Assembly (NCBI RefSeq): GCF_020687745.1
Contig: NZ_JAJEWK010000009.1
Location: forward strand, 1-64,000
Reading direction: 5' to 3'
Length of the DNA stretch: 64,000 nt
From: Chryseobacterium sp. MFBS3-17
GTDB taxonomy: Bacteria > Bacteroidota > Bacteroidia > Flavobacteriales > Weeksellaceae
Positions 35,122-44,253 of this stretch are shown in pieces (the stretch's first letter is position 1; every line of letters starts with the position of its first letter). The notes beneath the pieces were generated by a model. That model had not been told where the DNA came from. It worked only from the letters and a program-made list of their open reading frames with translations, and ran no database searches. The position numbers were made by a program, and so were the translations under genes.

Positions 35122-35772
35122 TCAGTGCCGGTAATCGTTGATCAGGCTGATTAGTTGTACAATATTGTCTATTTTTAGTTTTTCGAATACCCGTTTTTTT
35201 AGTGTACTCACGGTATTTTGCTTGATGTTCAACTGCGCTGCGATTTCTATATTTCCGGTTCCGCCCGCATAGAGCAGGGCTACCTCAAGCTCACGGTCGG
35301 TAAGGCAGGACAAGGGGTTTACCAAAGCCGGGTTCTGCAGGGAGTGAATGAGCAGTGACTGAGTCTGTGCAGAAAGGTACCGACCCTCTTTGATGAGTTG
35401 CCGCAAGGCAGATTCTACTTCGTGATCCTCACTTAATTTACTCAGAAAACCATTGGCACCGGCATTGATGTATTGCAGGGCATGTGTTGTTTCATCAATA
35501 CCGCTGTAAATCAGCAGGACGAGTCCGGGGTTATTGCGGCGCAGTTCCGGCAGAATGCTGAGGCAGTTTCCGTCGGGAAAAGAGGCATCCAGTATGGCAA
35601 TATCTACTTTGTCCTGTTGCAGAATGAGTTTTATGTTTTTTAAATCTGAGGCATGAATAAGCTGATGATCCGGGTGAATATCATCAATCAGCATGGCCAG
35701 GCCGTGCCGGATCATGGCGTGATCATCTGCCAGTAAGAAGGTGAGGCTTTTAGGAGGCAGTTCTGTCATCAT
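35122..35772 (-). CDS. LuxR-family response regulator
   Basis: A 216-residue NarL-type regulator. The receiver domain has the acidic pair in LLADDHAMI, the phospho-acceptor Asp in AILDASFPDG (about residue 58), the Ser of LIYSG and the Lys of GFLSKLS. The C-terminal helix-turn-helix reads LTDRELEVALLYAGGTGNIEIAAQLNIKQNTVSTLKKRV in adjacent segments. Its start lies inside the 3' end of the kinase gene (23-bp overlap), so the two are translationally coupled partners. Likely target sites are the duplicated TAGATATTTGTCTA dyads flanking the operon, which is an inference. Confidence 0.9.
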   Translation of the reverse strand: MMTELPPKSLTFLLADDHAMIRHGLAMLIDDIHPDHQLIHASDLKNIKLILQQDKVDIAILDASFPDGNCLSILPELRRNNPGLVLLIYSGIDETTHALQYINAGANGFLSKLSEDHEVESALRQLIKEGRYLSAQTQSLLIHSLQNPALVNPLSCLTDRELEVALLYAGGTGNIEIAAQLNIKQNTVSTLKKRVFEKLKIDNIVQLISLINDYRH

Positions 35773-37495
35773 TTATTTTAAGGTTAATGGAAAAAGTTAC
35801 AGTAGTACCCTGATCCGCATTTCGCTGTACAGAAATGGTTCCCGGGTACAACTCCACCAGTTCTTTGCACAGGCTCAGGCCGAGTCCGGCACCCAGGTTT
35901 TCTACATCTTTAGACAGGACGCCCTGGTAGTAAGGCTCAAATATCTTTTGAAGATCAGCGTCTGAAATTCCGGCTCCCGTATCGCTTACCGTTGCCGTGA
36001 ACAGCAAATTGTTTTCGCCGGTTTTTTCTGTGTGGGCAGTCGCTTTGATGGTTCCGTTTTCGGTAAATTTATTGGCATTCCCCAGAATATTCATAAAAAT
36101 CTGATTAATCTTGGCATTATCAGAGTACACCATTGTTTCCGGATGTATATTTTCCTCCGTAATGAACCGGTTATTCCGGCTTTCAATATAGGGTGTTATG
36201 GATCTGAAGATGGCATTCACCTCTTCCTTCAGATTAAAATATACGGGAATCAGGCGGTTTTCTGCCTGCTGGTTTTTGGTGTATTCCAGAATCTGGCCGG
36301 CTTGCATCATTAATGTGTTACTGGTATAACTGACCGAGTTTAGATATTCTTTTATTTTTTCATCCTCTATTTTATTCTTGATCCGGTTCATAAACAGGCC
36401 GATATTTTTCAGCGGGGCTCTCATTTCATGGCTCAGCATTCCCAGGATTCTGTTTTTGAATTTTAAATTTTCGCTGATTTGTCTGGAGGCCGCTTTCAGT
36501 TTTTTTTCATACAGAAACGCAATTCTGGTCAGCAGTAATATCAGGAGGGATACGATAAACATGAGGATCATGGCTCCGATGATCAGGTATTCCCTGATTT
36601 TGTTTTTCTGTGAAGTCAGTTTTTCATACTCTTTTTCAATCTCTGTTTTAGAGTTTTTTACAGCAGATTCGTAAATGGACATCACAGCATTGCTGTACGC
36701 CATCAGCCTGCTGAAGGTTTCATAGAATTTGATGCTGTTGTCCTGGTTTTTGCCGGCAGCCGTAATAAAACGGCGGGTTTCCTTATGGTAATGATTGTTG
36801 ATGGTTCCCACCATATGATCCAGATTTTCTTTCAGCTGGGCGGCAGGGGTTTTTCCGGATTTCAGCGTCACCACCGTACTGTCTTTGCGAACCGTTTCCT
36901 TGCCGGTGATGGCATCACCCAGCCTCCCGAAAAGGTTCTTTTTCCTTACAGAATCCGTGTAGGTTTCGGTGGTTACATCAAAGGTTTCCGGGGTTTCTTC
37001 CAAAAAAAAATTATTAAATACCGGCATTTCTTCCCTTAGCTTAAAACCTGTTTTTGTGGTATATTCCTGTGTGGAATCAATCAGTATTTTCAGGTCTTCC
37101 AGTTTCATTGAATCTATTTTCCTGGATGCCAGTATGCTGTTGATTTTCGGATCCTCAAATTTGAGATTCTGAATACTGTCCAGCTTGCCGGTAAGTTTCC
37201 CTATGGATTCGAAATAAGCGTTGAGGTGGGACTTGTCCCCGGTCTTCAGGTATTTCTGAAAGTAATCCTGAACATTCAGCAAATTTTCCCTGGAGTTCTG
37301 AGTCAGATTTTCCAATGCTGTAATTTCTTTCAGCCGGTTTTCCATATAGATTTTGTTTTTGCCGGTGCGGAATTCGTTATAGAAAAATCCGGCAATGAGC
37401 AACTGGATCAGCAGTAAACAACCAATGAGAGAAAAATGAATGATTTTTCTGTATCTGAAGTTCAGTGGCGTGTCTGGATTATTTGCTTTTTGCAT
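35750..37495 (-). CDS. Membrane sensor histidine kinase
   Basis: A 581-residue kinase with two membrane helices (about residues 17-37 and 300-322) enclosing a large helical periplasmic sensor domain. A coiled linker leads to the H-box LGMLSHEMRAPLKNIG with the phospho-accepting His, then the ATPase domain: N-box IFMNILGNANKFTENGTI, G1 VSDTGAGISD, F-box IFEPYYQ and G2 GAGLGLSLCKEL. The sensor domain has no named family that I recognise. It overlaps the response regulator gene and is preceded by a promoter module at 37603-37679. Confidence 0.92.
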   Translation of the reverse strand: MQKANNPDTPLNFRYRKIIHFSLIGCLLLIQLLIAGFFYNEFRTGKNKIYMENRLKEITALENLTQNSRENLLNVQDYFQKYLKTGDKSHLNAYFESIGKLTGKLDSIQNLKFEDPKINSILASRKIDSMKLEDLKILIDSTQEYTTKTGFKLREEMPVFNNFFLEETPETFDVTTETYTDSVRKKNLFGRLGDAITGKETVRKDSTVVTLKSGKTPAAQLKENLDHMVGTINNHYHKETRRFITAAGKNQDNSIKFYETFSRLMAYSNAVMSIYESAVKNSKTEIEKEYEKLTSQKNKIREYLIIGAMILMFIVSLLILLLTRIAFLYEKKLKAASRQISENLKFKNRILGMLSHEMRAPLKNIGLFMNRIKNKIEDEKIKEYLNSVSYTSNTLMMQAGQILEYTKNQQAENRLIPVYFNLKEEVNAIFRSITPYIESRNNRFITEENIHPETMVYSDNAKINQIFMNILGNANKFTENGTIKATAHTEKTGENNLLFTATVSDTGAGISDADLQKIFEPYYQGVLSKDVENLGAGLGLSLCKELVELYPGTISVQRNADQGTTVTFSINLKINDDRTAS

Positions 37496-37602
37496 TATTT
37501 CTTTTCTCAGGTATTTTCATTGTACTAAAAGTAACGATAAAATTCCAGTATACAGGTGGTCATAAGCAGATTTTTATCAGTTACTAAAAGATTCATGCTA
37601 TA

Positions 37603-37679
37603 CAAAGATATTAATGGATGTTCGTTCAATCTCTTTTCGGGTATAGAATGAACTCTATACGCTCGTAGATATTTGTCTA
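37603..37679 (-). promoter_or_regulatory. Kinase-operon promoter with dyad sites
   Basis: CAAAGATA (37603-37610; TATCTTTG on the minus strand) is the -7 element. Upstream lie TCTATAC (37654-37660), which is also the right arm of the inverted repeat GTATAGA-N6-TCTATAC (37641-37660), and the dyad TAGATATTTGTCTA (37666-37679). The leader to the kinase ATG is about 100 nt. The remainder of 37496-37910 holds no gene. Confidence 0.6.
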
Positions 37680-37871
37680 TGAGAAGAATATATTTTGCAT
37701 AAGCCGATTCAGAGGTTGTGTATCTATTGTTACAACAAAGGCCTGATCCCGAAATTTTAAATGCCTGCAGAGAATCGGGAGAAATATTCTTCCGGGCTCA
37801 GAAGCGCAGAAACCGAATATTTTTAAGAAAACTTTAATAAGGCTTATTCTGCAGCATCGTGAGATTTGCTG

Positions 37872-37879
37872 TACATTTG
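37872..37879 (+). promoter_or_regulatory. -7 element before the alcohol dehydrogenase gene
   Basis: TACATTTG matches TAnnTTTG and ends 31 bp before the ATG. No clear -33 element is seen. Confidence 0.45.
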
Positions 37880-37910
37880 AATGAAATTAACAGCATAAAT
37901 ACTCAGAAGT

Positions 37911-38969
37911 ATGAAGACATTCCCTGTAAAGGCTTTTGGCACGCCCAGTAAAGATGATGACCTGTCAGAAATGCAGATTGACCGCCGGGAGGTAAATCCC
38001 ACAGATATAGAAATCGATATTCTGTACTGCGGCGTATGCCATAGTGACCTGCATACGGCCCGCAATGACTGGGGCGGCACCAAATATCCTTCTGTGCCCG
38101 GCCATGAGATCATCGGCAGAATTACCCGCGTGGGCTCAGAAGTCACAAAATTCAAAGTGGGTGACCTGGCCGGTGTGGGGTGTCTGGTAGATGCCTGCCG
38201 TGAGTGTGACAGTTGCAAAAAAGATTTGGAGCAATATTGCCTGAATGGTTCTGTGGGAACCTATAACGGCCGGGATGAGTTTCTGGGTGGACATACCTTT
38301 GGCGGATATTCTGAGAAGGTGGTGGTAGATGAAGCTTTCGGACTGAAAATCCCTGAAAACCTGGATCTGAAGGCTGTAGCGCCCTTGCTGTGTGCCGGGA
38401 TCACCACCTGGTCACCGCTGAAACACTGGAATGCCGGCCCCGGGACCAAAGTTGCGGTGGTGGGTCTGGGCGGCCTGGGTCATATGGCCATCAAACTGGC
38501 CAAAGGTCTGGGTGCAGAGGTAACCCTTTTCTCCCGCAGTCCGAATAAGATTCAGGATGCACTGAATCTGGGTGCCGATGCGGTGATCATCTCCACCTAC
38601 GAAAATGAAATGAAAGCGGCAAAGGGCAAATTTGACCTCATTATAGACACGGTCCCGTATGACCATGATATCAATCCGTATATTTCCACGCTGGCAGTTG
38701 CCGGAACTCTGGTTTTGGTGGGATACATCGGGAAAATGGATGAAGCATTACTTACCTCACCCATGATTGGCGGCCGGCGCTCGGTAGCCGGTTCGGTCAT
38801 CGGAGGCATCCGGGAAACCCAGGAAATGCTGGATTTTTGTGGGGAAAATAATATTCTGCCGGAGGTGGAAATGATCAGAATGCAGGACATTAACCATGCC
38901 TACGAACGCATGCTGAAAAGCGACGTACGCTACCGTTTTGTCATTGATATGCAAAGTTTGAAAGGATAA
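37911..38969 (+). CDS. Zinc-dependent NAD(P) alcohol dehydrogenase
   Basis: A 352-residue medium-chain dehydrogenase of the cinnamyl-alcohol/YahK-like group, interconverting aldehydes and alcohols. Catalytic zinc ligands lie in YCGVCHSDLHTA and PGHEIIG; the structural zinc is bound by the four Cys of CLVDACRECDSCKKDLEQYC. The Rossmann nucleotide site is VVGLGGLGHMAIKLAKGLG, followed by LFSRSPNK, where Ser-Arg after the second strand suggests NADPH preference. It is a single gene divergent from the kinase operon. Physiological substrate is unknown. Confidence 0.9.
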   Translation: MKTFPVKAFGTPSKDDDLSEMQIDRREVNPTDIEIDILYCGVCHSDLHTARNDWGGTKYPSVPGHEIIGRITRVGSEVTKFKVGDLAGVGCLVDACRECDSCKKDLEQYCLNGSVGTYNGRDEFLGGHTFGGYSEKVVVDEAFGLKIPENLDLKAVAPLLCAGITTWSPLKHWNAGPGTKVAVVGLGGLGHMAIKLAKGLGAEVTLFSRSPNKIQDALNLGADAVIISTYENEMKAAKGKFDLIIDTVPYDHDINPYISTLAVAGTLVLVGYIGKMDEALLTSPMIGGRRSVAGSVIGGIRETQEMLDFCGENNILPEVEMIRMQDINHAYERMLKSDVRYRFVIDMQSLKG

Positions 38970-39086
38970 ATCCTCTCGTCTGTCAGCCTGTAAAAGACTA
39001 TAGCTGCTTTAAGTATCAGATAATCAAGAGCATGGCGTGATGTTGTGGACACACCTTTCTCACCGGCTGTACGCTATTACTCCTTC

Positions 39087-39118
39087 AGATTGCCCACGGT
39101 TTTAACCGTGGGTAATCT
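39087..39118. repeat. REP-like palindrome
   Basis: AGATTGCCCACGGTT and AACCGTGGGTAATCT form a 15-bp stem with one G-U pair and a 2-nt loop. A second GC-rich hairpin-like stretch (GGGGTAGCCCC) follows at about 39122. Palindromes with a CCCACGG...CCGTGGG core are typical of REP elements mobilised by RAYT transposases in Bacteroidota. The rest of 38970-39274 holds no gene. Confidence 0.5.
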
Positions 39119-39274
39119 GTGCGGGGTAGCCCCTGCCATCCGGGCTAGGTTCGCGCGGCGTACTTCTTCCAAAAAAGGTTTCTTCTACCATAATATAAGT
39201 TGTCTGACGTGAGACGAGTTTCGTTTCTTCAACTTTAATTCCTTATTTTTACCCTTGATCTTAAACAGAGACTC

Positions 39275-41692
39275 ATGAAAAAAATGACTTCATTGCTTTT
39301 TGTCTTGCTGGCAGGTTTCGGCTTTGCACAGGAAGATATTACCTATCAGGTTCCTCCCGCAGAAATCAGGGAGCTGGTAGACTATCAGCGGGCACCGTCT
39401 GTCGCTATGGACAGTAAAAAGGAACAGATTGTGTTCATGTACCGCGACACCTATAAAACCATCGCCGGTCTTTCGGAAGAAGAGATGCGCCTGGCCGGAC
39501 TCCGCATCAACCCGAAAACCAATATCTCAAGTACCATTACCTATGTCAACAATTTGCAGTACCGGAAACTGAAAGACCGGGAACTGCAGCAGTTTAAAGG
39601 CTTGCCCCGGAACCCCAGACTGGCCCATTTCTCCTGGAGCCCGGATGAAACACAGATGGCCTTCACCCATACCGCCGATGGCGGAGTAGAAGTCTGGCTG
39701 GCAGATTTTAAATCTTTAACCGCAAAAAAGCTTACAGATGCCCGTGCCAACGCCAATCTGGGAAGTCCGATCACGTGGTTCAAGGACGGGAAATCCCTAT
39801 TGGTGCGCATGCTTCCCCAAGACAAACCTGCATTGACTGATCCCAAAACGGCTTTGCCTCAGGGACCTGTGGTGACCGTAAGTGACGGCAGTCTGGCGCA
39901 AAACAGAACCTACCAGGATTTACTCACCAGTAAAACAGATGAAGATAATTTCGATATCCTTACCACCTCCGAACTGTATCAGGTAGATCTGAACGGAAAT
40001 GCGGTTCTTTGGAAAAATAAAGCCATCTACCGCAGCATTTCCTTCTCGCCGGACGGCAATTATGTGATGGTTTCCACCATAGAAAAACCCTATTCGTATA
40101 TTGTGCCGCTCAGCAGATTCCCGGTGACCACCACCATTTATGACAAAGAGGGGAAACCGGTGTCAGAATTTTCTAAAACCCCGCTGCTGGAAGACTTACC
40201 CAAAGGCTTTATGGCAGTGCAGACCGGTAAGCGCGCTGTACAGTGGCGGGCCGATAAAGCCGCCACACTGGTCTATGCAGAAGCACTGGATGGAGGAGAC
40301 CCGGCTCAGGAAACGCCATTCCGTGATGAGGTGTTCCAGATTGCAGCACCGTTTACCGGCTCACCGCAATCTGTAGCCAAAACCATCGGAAGATTTTCCG
40401 GAATTACCTGGGGCAATGACCGTTTCGCTTTACTCTCGGATTATTGGTGGAATACCCGGAACTCCAAGACCTATATCCTGAATCCTTCGGATTTTACGCA
40501 GAAACCCAAAATCCTGTGGGACCGGAATTATCAGGATAAATACAGTGATCCCGGCAGTCCGGAAACCAAAAGAAATGAATTCGGGCAATATGTGATGGAC
40601 ATTCAGAACGACCAGATTTTACTGCTGGGAGAAGGGTTTACCGAAAAAGGACAATTTCCGTTCATCGATCAGCTGAACCTAAGTACGCTGAAGAGCAACC
40701 GTTTGTACCAGTCGGCACTTACCCGTGAAAAAGAGGACATTACCTCTGTGCTGGATGTGAAAAAAGGGGAGATTCTGGTTCGCAAGGAATCCCCCAATCA
40801 ATATCCGAATTATTTTGTAAAGAACATCCGGAGCCGAAAAGCACCCGTGCAGGTGACCCATTTCAGAAATCCATTTACCGCCATAGAAAATGTACATAAG
40901 GAAGTCATTAAGTATAAGCGCGAGGACGGACTGGAACTTTCGGGAACTTTATATCTTCCGGTGGGTTATGACATGAAGAAAAAGGAAAAACTGCCCATGA
41001 TTATGTGGGCATATCCTGCAGAGTATAAAGATAAAAGCAGTGCCGCACAGGTGACTACCAATCCCAATGAATTTACTTTTCCGCATTACGGATCTCCCAT
41101 TTACTGGGTAACCCGCGGCTATGCTGTGCTGGATGATGCTGCCTTCCCGATTGTAGGCGAAGGAAAAGAGGAGCCCAATGATACCTTTATCCCACAACTG
41201 GTAGCCAATGCCAAAGCGGCCATTGATGCCGTAGATGAACTGGGATATATAGACCGCAACCGGGTGGCGGTGGGCGGCCATTCTTACGGTGCCTTTATGA
41301 CGGCCAATCTGCTGTCTCATTCCAGTCTTTTTGCGGCCGGAATTGCCCGAAGCGGTGCCTATAACCGTACCCTGACGCCATTTGGATTCCAGAGTGAGGA
41401 GCGCAACTACTGGGAAGCACCGCAGGTGTACAATACCATGTCGCCGTTTATGAGTGCCGATAAAATGAAAACGCCACTGCTGCTGATTCACGGGAATGAT
41501 GACAATAATTCCGGTACGTATACCATGCAGAGCGAACGCTATTTCAATGCATTGAAAGGTTTCGGGGCGCCTGCCCGTCTGGTGCTGCTGCCCAAAGAAT
41601 CTCACGGCTATGCTGCCAAAGAAAGCATTTTGCACGTCATCTGGGAGCAAGACCAGTGGCTGGAGAAATACGTGAAAAACAAGGGTAAATAA
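39275..41692 (+). CDS. Secreted S9-family serine peptidase (glutamyl endopeptidase-like)
   Basis: An 805-residue exported prolyl-oligopeptidase-fold enzyme. The signal peptide is MKKMTSLLFVLLAGFGFAQ. An N-terminal beta-propeller of about 530 residues (repeated SWSPDETQMAF and SFSPDGNYVMV blades) precedes the alpha/beta-hydrolase domain, with nucleophile Ser in VGGHSYGAFMTANLL, Asp in LLIHGNDDNNSG and His in PKESHGYAAKES. The pattern matches the S9D subgroup of Bacteroidota. No T9SS sorting domain follows, so it should be periplasmic. A TATTTTTA sequence at 39244-39251 may be its -7 element. Confidence 0.92.
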   Translation: MKKMTSLLFVLLAGFGFAQEDITYQVPPAEIRELVDYQRAPSVAMDSKKEQIVFMYRDTYKTIAGLSEEEMRLAGLRINPKTNISSTITYVNNLQYRKLKDRELQQFKGLPRNPRLAHFSWSPDETQMAFTHTADGGVEVWLADFKSLTAKKLTDARANANLGSPITWFKDGKSLLVRMLPQDKPALTDPKTALPQGPVVTVSDGSLAQNRTYQDLLTSKTDEDNFDILTTSELYQVDLNGNAVLWKNKAIYRSISFSPDGNYVMVSTIEKPYSYIVPLSRFPVTTTIYDKEGKPVSEFSKTPLLEDLPKGFMAVQTGKRAVQWRADKAATLVYAEALDGGDPAQETPFRDEVFQIAAPFTGSPQSVAKTIGRFSGITWGNDRFALLSDYWWNTRNSKTYILNPSDFTQKPKILWDRNYQDKYSDPGSPETKRNEFGQYVMDIQNDQILLLGEGFTEKGQFPFIDQLNLSTLKSNRLYQSALTREKEDITSVLDVKKGEILVRKESPNQYPNYFVKNIRSRKAPVQVTHFRNPFTAIENVHKEVIKYKREDGLELSGTLYLPVGYDMKKKEKLPMIMWAYPAEYKDKSSAAQVTTNPNEFTFPHYGSPIYWVTRGYAVLDDAAFPIVGEGKEEPNDTFIPQLVANAKAAIDAVDELGYIDRNRVAVGGHSYGAFMTANLLSHSSLFAAGIARSGAYNRTLTPFGFQSEERNYWEAPQVYNTMSPFMSADKMKTPLLLIHGNDDNNSGTYTMQSERYFNALKGFGAPARLVLLPKESHGYAAKESILHVIWEQDQWLEKYVKNKGK

Positions 41693-41713
41693 TTTGTTCT
41701 TTCTGAAAATAAT

Positions 41714-41747
41714 AATAAACCGCGTCTTGTGCAAGTCGCGGTTTATT
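41714..41747. terminator. Terminator after the S9 peptidase gene
   Basis: AATAAACCGCG / CGCGGTTTATT (41714-41724, 41737-41747), a perfect 11-bp stem with a 12-nt loop, flanked by A/T tracts on both sides. Confidence 0.85.
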
Positions 41748-41897
41748 TAATGCCTTAAAGTTCGTTTTTTATTAAATTTTCTCCGGCCGAATGAAGCTAA
41801 ACTTAGTGGTCCGCTGCTGAAATTCATCTATTTCAGTCATAAATATAGTATTTCCAGTTGTCTAGGCCTGTCCTATATAAAGTTTGTAGTTCTTCTT

Positions 41898-42455
41898 CTA
41901 TGCTGTGTGATTTCCCATAGGATCATATATCATAACTTCAAAATTAAAATTTAGTAACACATTTTGAGTAAATGACAAATTGAAATGGTCATCTTTCTTT
42001 TCATAAGTATAGCCTGAAATCCCCATGATCCAAGGTTGCGGAATATTTTTAATGTATGATGGCTGTAATTGAGAAATATTTTCCGGATAATGATCATTCG
42101 CAGTCCTGAATGTTTCTATAGCGGTAATTAAATTTTGTGCATTGTGCATTGCAATTTGTCTGCTTATCTCTCTCGCAAACCCTGCACCCCATATGGAAAA
42201 GATAATTATACACAGCGGAACAGTCCAAAGCAGCAGGGGGAGTAGTTTCTTGTCTTGTTGACTCCTTTGTTTGATTGTTCGTAATAATCCCACAGGCATC
42301 AGCAGAAGCCCGAAAACGCTGCTGATTTGTGCTAAACTGAATATTGTATTTGTGAGTTTGCTGAGAAAACCCGGCCCTGGTAAAAAGGGTGAAATCACCA
42401 ACAATATGGTCAGTAAATTTATTCCGATTAAAATTTTCAGTTGTTGTTTGGTCAT
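41898..42455 (-). CDS. Small multi-pass membrane protein, unknown function
   Basis: The ATG at 42455 gives 185 residues; a TTG ten codons upstream is less likely. Three hydrophobic helices occur at about residues 6-26, 36-56 and 73-95, followed by a soluble C-terminal half (IAMHNAQNLITAIETFRTAN, HYPENISQLQPSYIKNIP, WIMGISGYTYEKK). The ETFRTANDHYPENISQL pattern recalls pilin-like or type II secretion-like C-terminal domains where a helix is followed by a Y-P segment, but this is weak. It stands alone between convergent and divergent neighbours. Confidence 0.65.
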   Translation of the reverse strand: MTKQQLKILIGINLLTILLVISPFLPGPGFLSKLTNTIFSLAQISSVFGLLLMPVGLLRTIKQRSQQDKKLLPLLLWTVPLCIIIFSIWGAGFAREISRQIAMHNAQNLITAIETFRTANDHYPENISQLQPSYIKNIPQPWIMGISGYTYEKKDDHFNLSFTQNVLLNFNFEVMIYDPMGNHTA

Positions 42456-42569
42456 TTGCTTATTTGCATGCGTATCTATAATCAACAGTATTCAAATTTT
42501 AGAATTTATCTGTCGTTTTGGTTGTAAAAGGATGCTTTGTTAGAAAGTAGAAAGGACTTTCTACCCTTT

Positions 42570-43847
42570 CTATTTTCTTTTCAAAACCCTTCTTGCTGTG
42601 GCAGATTTGCCATCTATGGGATGGGTCATGGTTAAGCCTAAAATTTCGGCCACAATGGGGTAGAGGTTTACATTTCTGAACGGAGCAATCACTTTTCCCT
42701 CTTGGAAAGCCGGGCCGGATGCTTTAAATGTAGCCTGCATTTCGGGAACCCGGTAAGGATCATAGCCATGTTTGCCGGGAGAAGTGCGGTTGACTTCCAG
42801 GAAAATTTTCGGTGAATCCGGTACCAGAATGATATCGCCAATGCGATTGAAACGGTCATTCCGGCTGGCATAATTGAGTTTTCGGGGAAACCGTTTGGTC
42901 AGGTGCACTTTATACTCCTTTGTTTGCTGCTTTTTCAGTTCGCGATAAACGCTTTTTATCTGGTTTTTATCTTTTACAGTTACCCTGAGAAATGTTTGAG
43001 AGTTGATATATACAAAGCGGTTTTTATCGGTAATCAGTTCGGGGACTTTCAGTGTGTGCGCTACATCGGCATCAATCATCCCGTGGTCTGAGACGAAAAT
43101 AAAGTTCACCTGTGGCAACTGGAGCGCATTGACTTTCTGCATGAGTTTTCCCACGGCATCATCAATCATTTTTACCGCCGCACGGGTCTCCGGGGCCTCT
43201 GCGCCAAAGCGGTGTCCGTTCTGATCGACCTCCGGGAAGTAAAAGGTGATGAAATGAGGCCTTTTTTCTTCGGGGAGCTGCAGCCAGTCCAACACGATGT
43301 CAATTTTTTTATCAGTGGAAAATGCTTCATGATAATCGTAATAATAGGTGGGACCGGTACCGCCGGCATCAGTATTGGAACCTACCCAGAACAGTGAAGC
43401 CGAAAGAACACCCTGTTGCTCGGCAAGACTCCACAGCGGGATGCCGCCCAGCCATTTTTTATTTTTATTTTGGTTCAGGTCTTTCATGGCAAACATTTCA
43501 TTGCGCCGCGGGTCAAAGAAATAATTGTCTACAAATCCATGATGAGCAGGATACATCCCGGTGATCAGTGAATAATGATTGGGTCCGGTAACCGACGGAT
43601 AAGAGGGAATCATAGATTTTGCCGAAACACCGCTCCTGCCTATGTTCAGAATATTTTTGGCACCATATTTTTCCGCATAATCATGGCGGAAACCATCGGC
43701 AGATATCAGAATCACATAGGGTTTGGCGTGCGTCTCAGGGGCATTTTTCCGGTGGGGCTGAATCACTTGCGCGGTATCGGTCACCGGTTTTTGTGAGAAT
43801 GCACTCAGCGCAACGCAACATAAGAATAAAACGATGCTCTTCTTCAT
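42570..43847 (-). CDS. Exported nucleotide pyrophosphatase/phosphodiesterase family enzyme
   Basis: A 425-residue member of the alkaline-phosphatase superfamily, type I phosphodiesterase group. The signal peptide is MKKSIVLFLCCVALSAFS. Metal and nucleophile positions follow the NPP order: Asp in LISADGFRHDYAEKYG, Thr nucleophile in YPSVTGPNHYSLITGMYP, FPEVDQNGHRFG with Asp and His, SDHGMIDAD, and the late His in SPGKHGYDPYRVPEM. It should act in the periplasm or at the surface on phosphodiester or pyrophosphate bonds of nucleotides or related substrates. Confidence 0.9.
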   Translation of the reverse strand: MKKSIVLFLCCVALSAFSQKPVTDTAQVIQPHRKNAPETHAKPYVILISADGFRHDYAEKYGAKNILNIGRSGVSAKSMIPSYPSVTGPNHYSLITGMYPAHHGFVDNYFFDPRRNEMFAMKDLNQNKNKKWLGGIPLWSLAEQQGVLSASLFWVGSNTDAGGTGPTYYYDYHEAFSTDKKIDIVLDWLQLPEEKRPHFITFYFPEVDQNGHRFGAEAPETRAAVKMIDDAVGKLMQKVNALQLPQVNFIFVSDHGMIDADVAHTLKVPELITDKNRFVYINSQTFLRVTVKDKNQIKSVYRELKKQQTKEYKVHLTKRFPRKLNYASRNDRFNRIGDIILVPDSPKIFLEVNRTSPGKHGYDPYRVPEMQATFKASGPAFQEGKVIAPFRNVNLYPIVAEILGLTMTHPIDGKSATARRVLKRK

Positions 43848-43913
43848 CTGTTATAATTTTCAACAAATGTAAGCGGAACTTTTAGGATAAAAAATTCACG
43901 CAGTAGAAGTTCA

Positions 43914-43939
43914 TTAAAAAAGCCACCGTAAAGTGGCTT
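43914..43939 (-). terminator. Terminator downstream of the decayed Crp-like gene
   Basis: AAGCCAC / GTGGCTT (43920-43926, 43933-43939) with a 6-nt loop; on the minus strand it is followed by TTTTTT-AAT. It insulates the phosphodiesterase gene from upstream transcription. Confidence 0.7.
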
Positions 43940-43944
43940 CAGAT

Positions 43945-44253
43945 CTACTGTTTAATCGGAGTTTCACAGTGATACCACCTTACTTTACTCACGTAATCTG
44001 AAAAAACAGATGGTAATGTCATGATGCATCTCTTATTTGGTTATATAATAGTAGATGAATTTCCGGCCGTTTTTCAGGGTATATACCTTGACCGACCCAG
44101 AAAGGGAATGAATTTGTTTCTTTAGCCTTCCCTGGTAATTTCTTTTTTTGCTCTGATGTGTACGGGGGTGGCATACTGTTGAAATTCTGCCTGCAGCGCC
44201 GGATTCACGAAGCTTAAAGCATCAGAAAAGGAGTGGGGAGTGTTCTTAGTCAT
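43945..44253 (-). pseudogene. Remnant of a Crp/Fnr-family regulator
   Basis: Minus-strand reading from the ATG at 44253 gives 43 codons (ALSFVNPALQAEFQQYAT then VHIRAKKEITREG) and a stop. Beyond it, in a shifted frame, is SGSVKVYTLKNGRKFIYYYITK and a stop (to about 44033), and in a further frame MTLPSVFSDYVSKVRWYHCE up to the TAG at 43945. Joined, the pieces follow the N-terminal cyclic-nucleotide-binding-domain layout of flavobacterial Crp/Fnr regulators. The DNA-binding half is absent. Frameshifts and stops indicate a dead gene. Confidence 0.6.
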
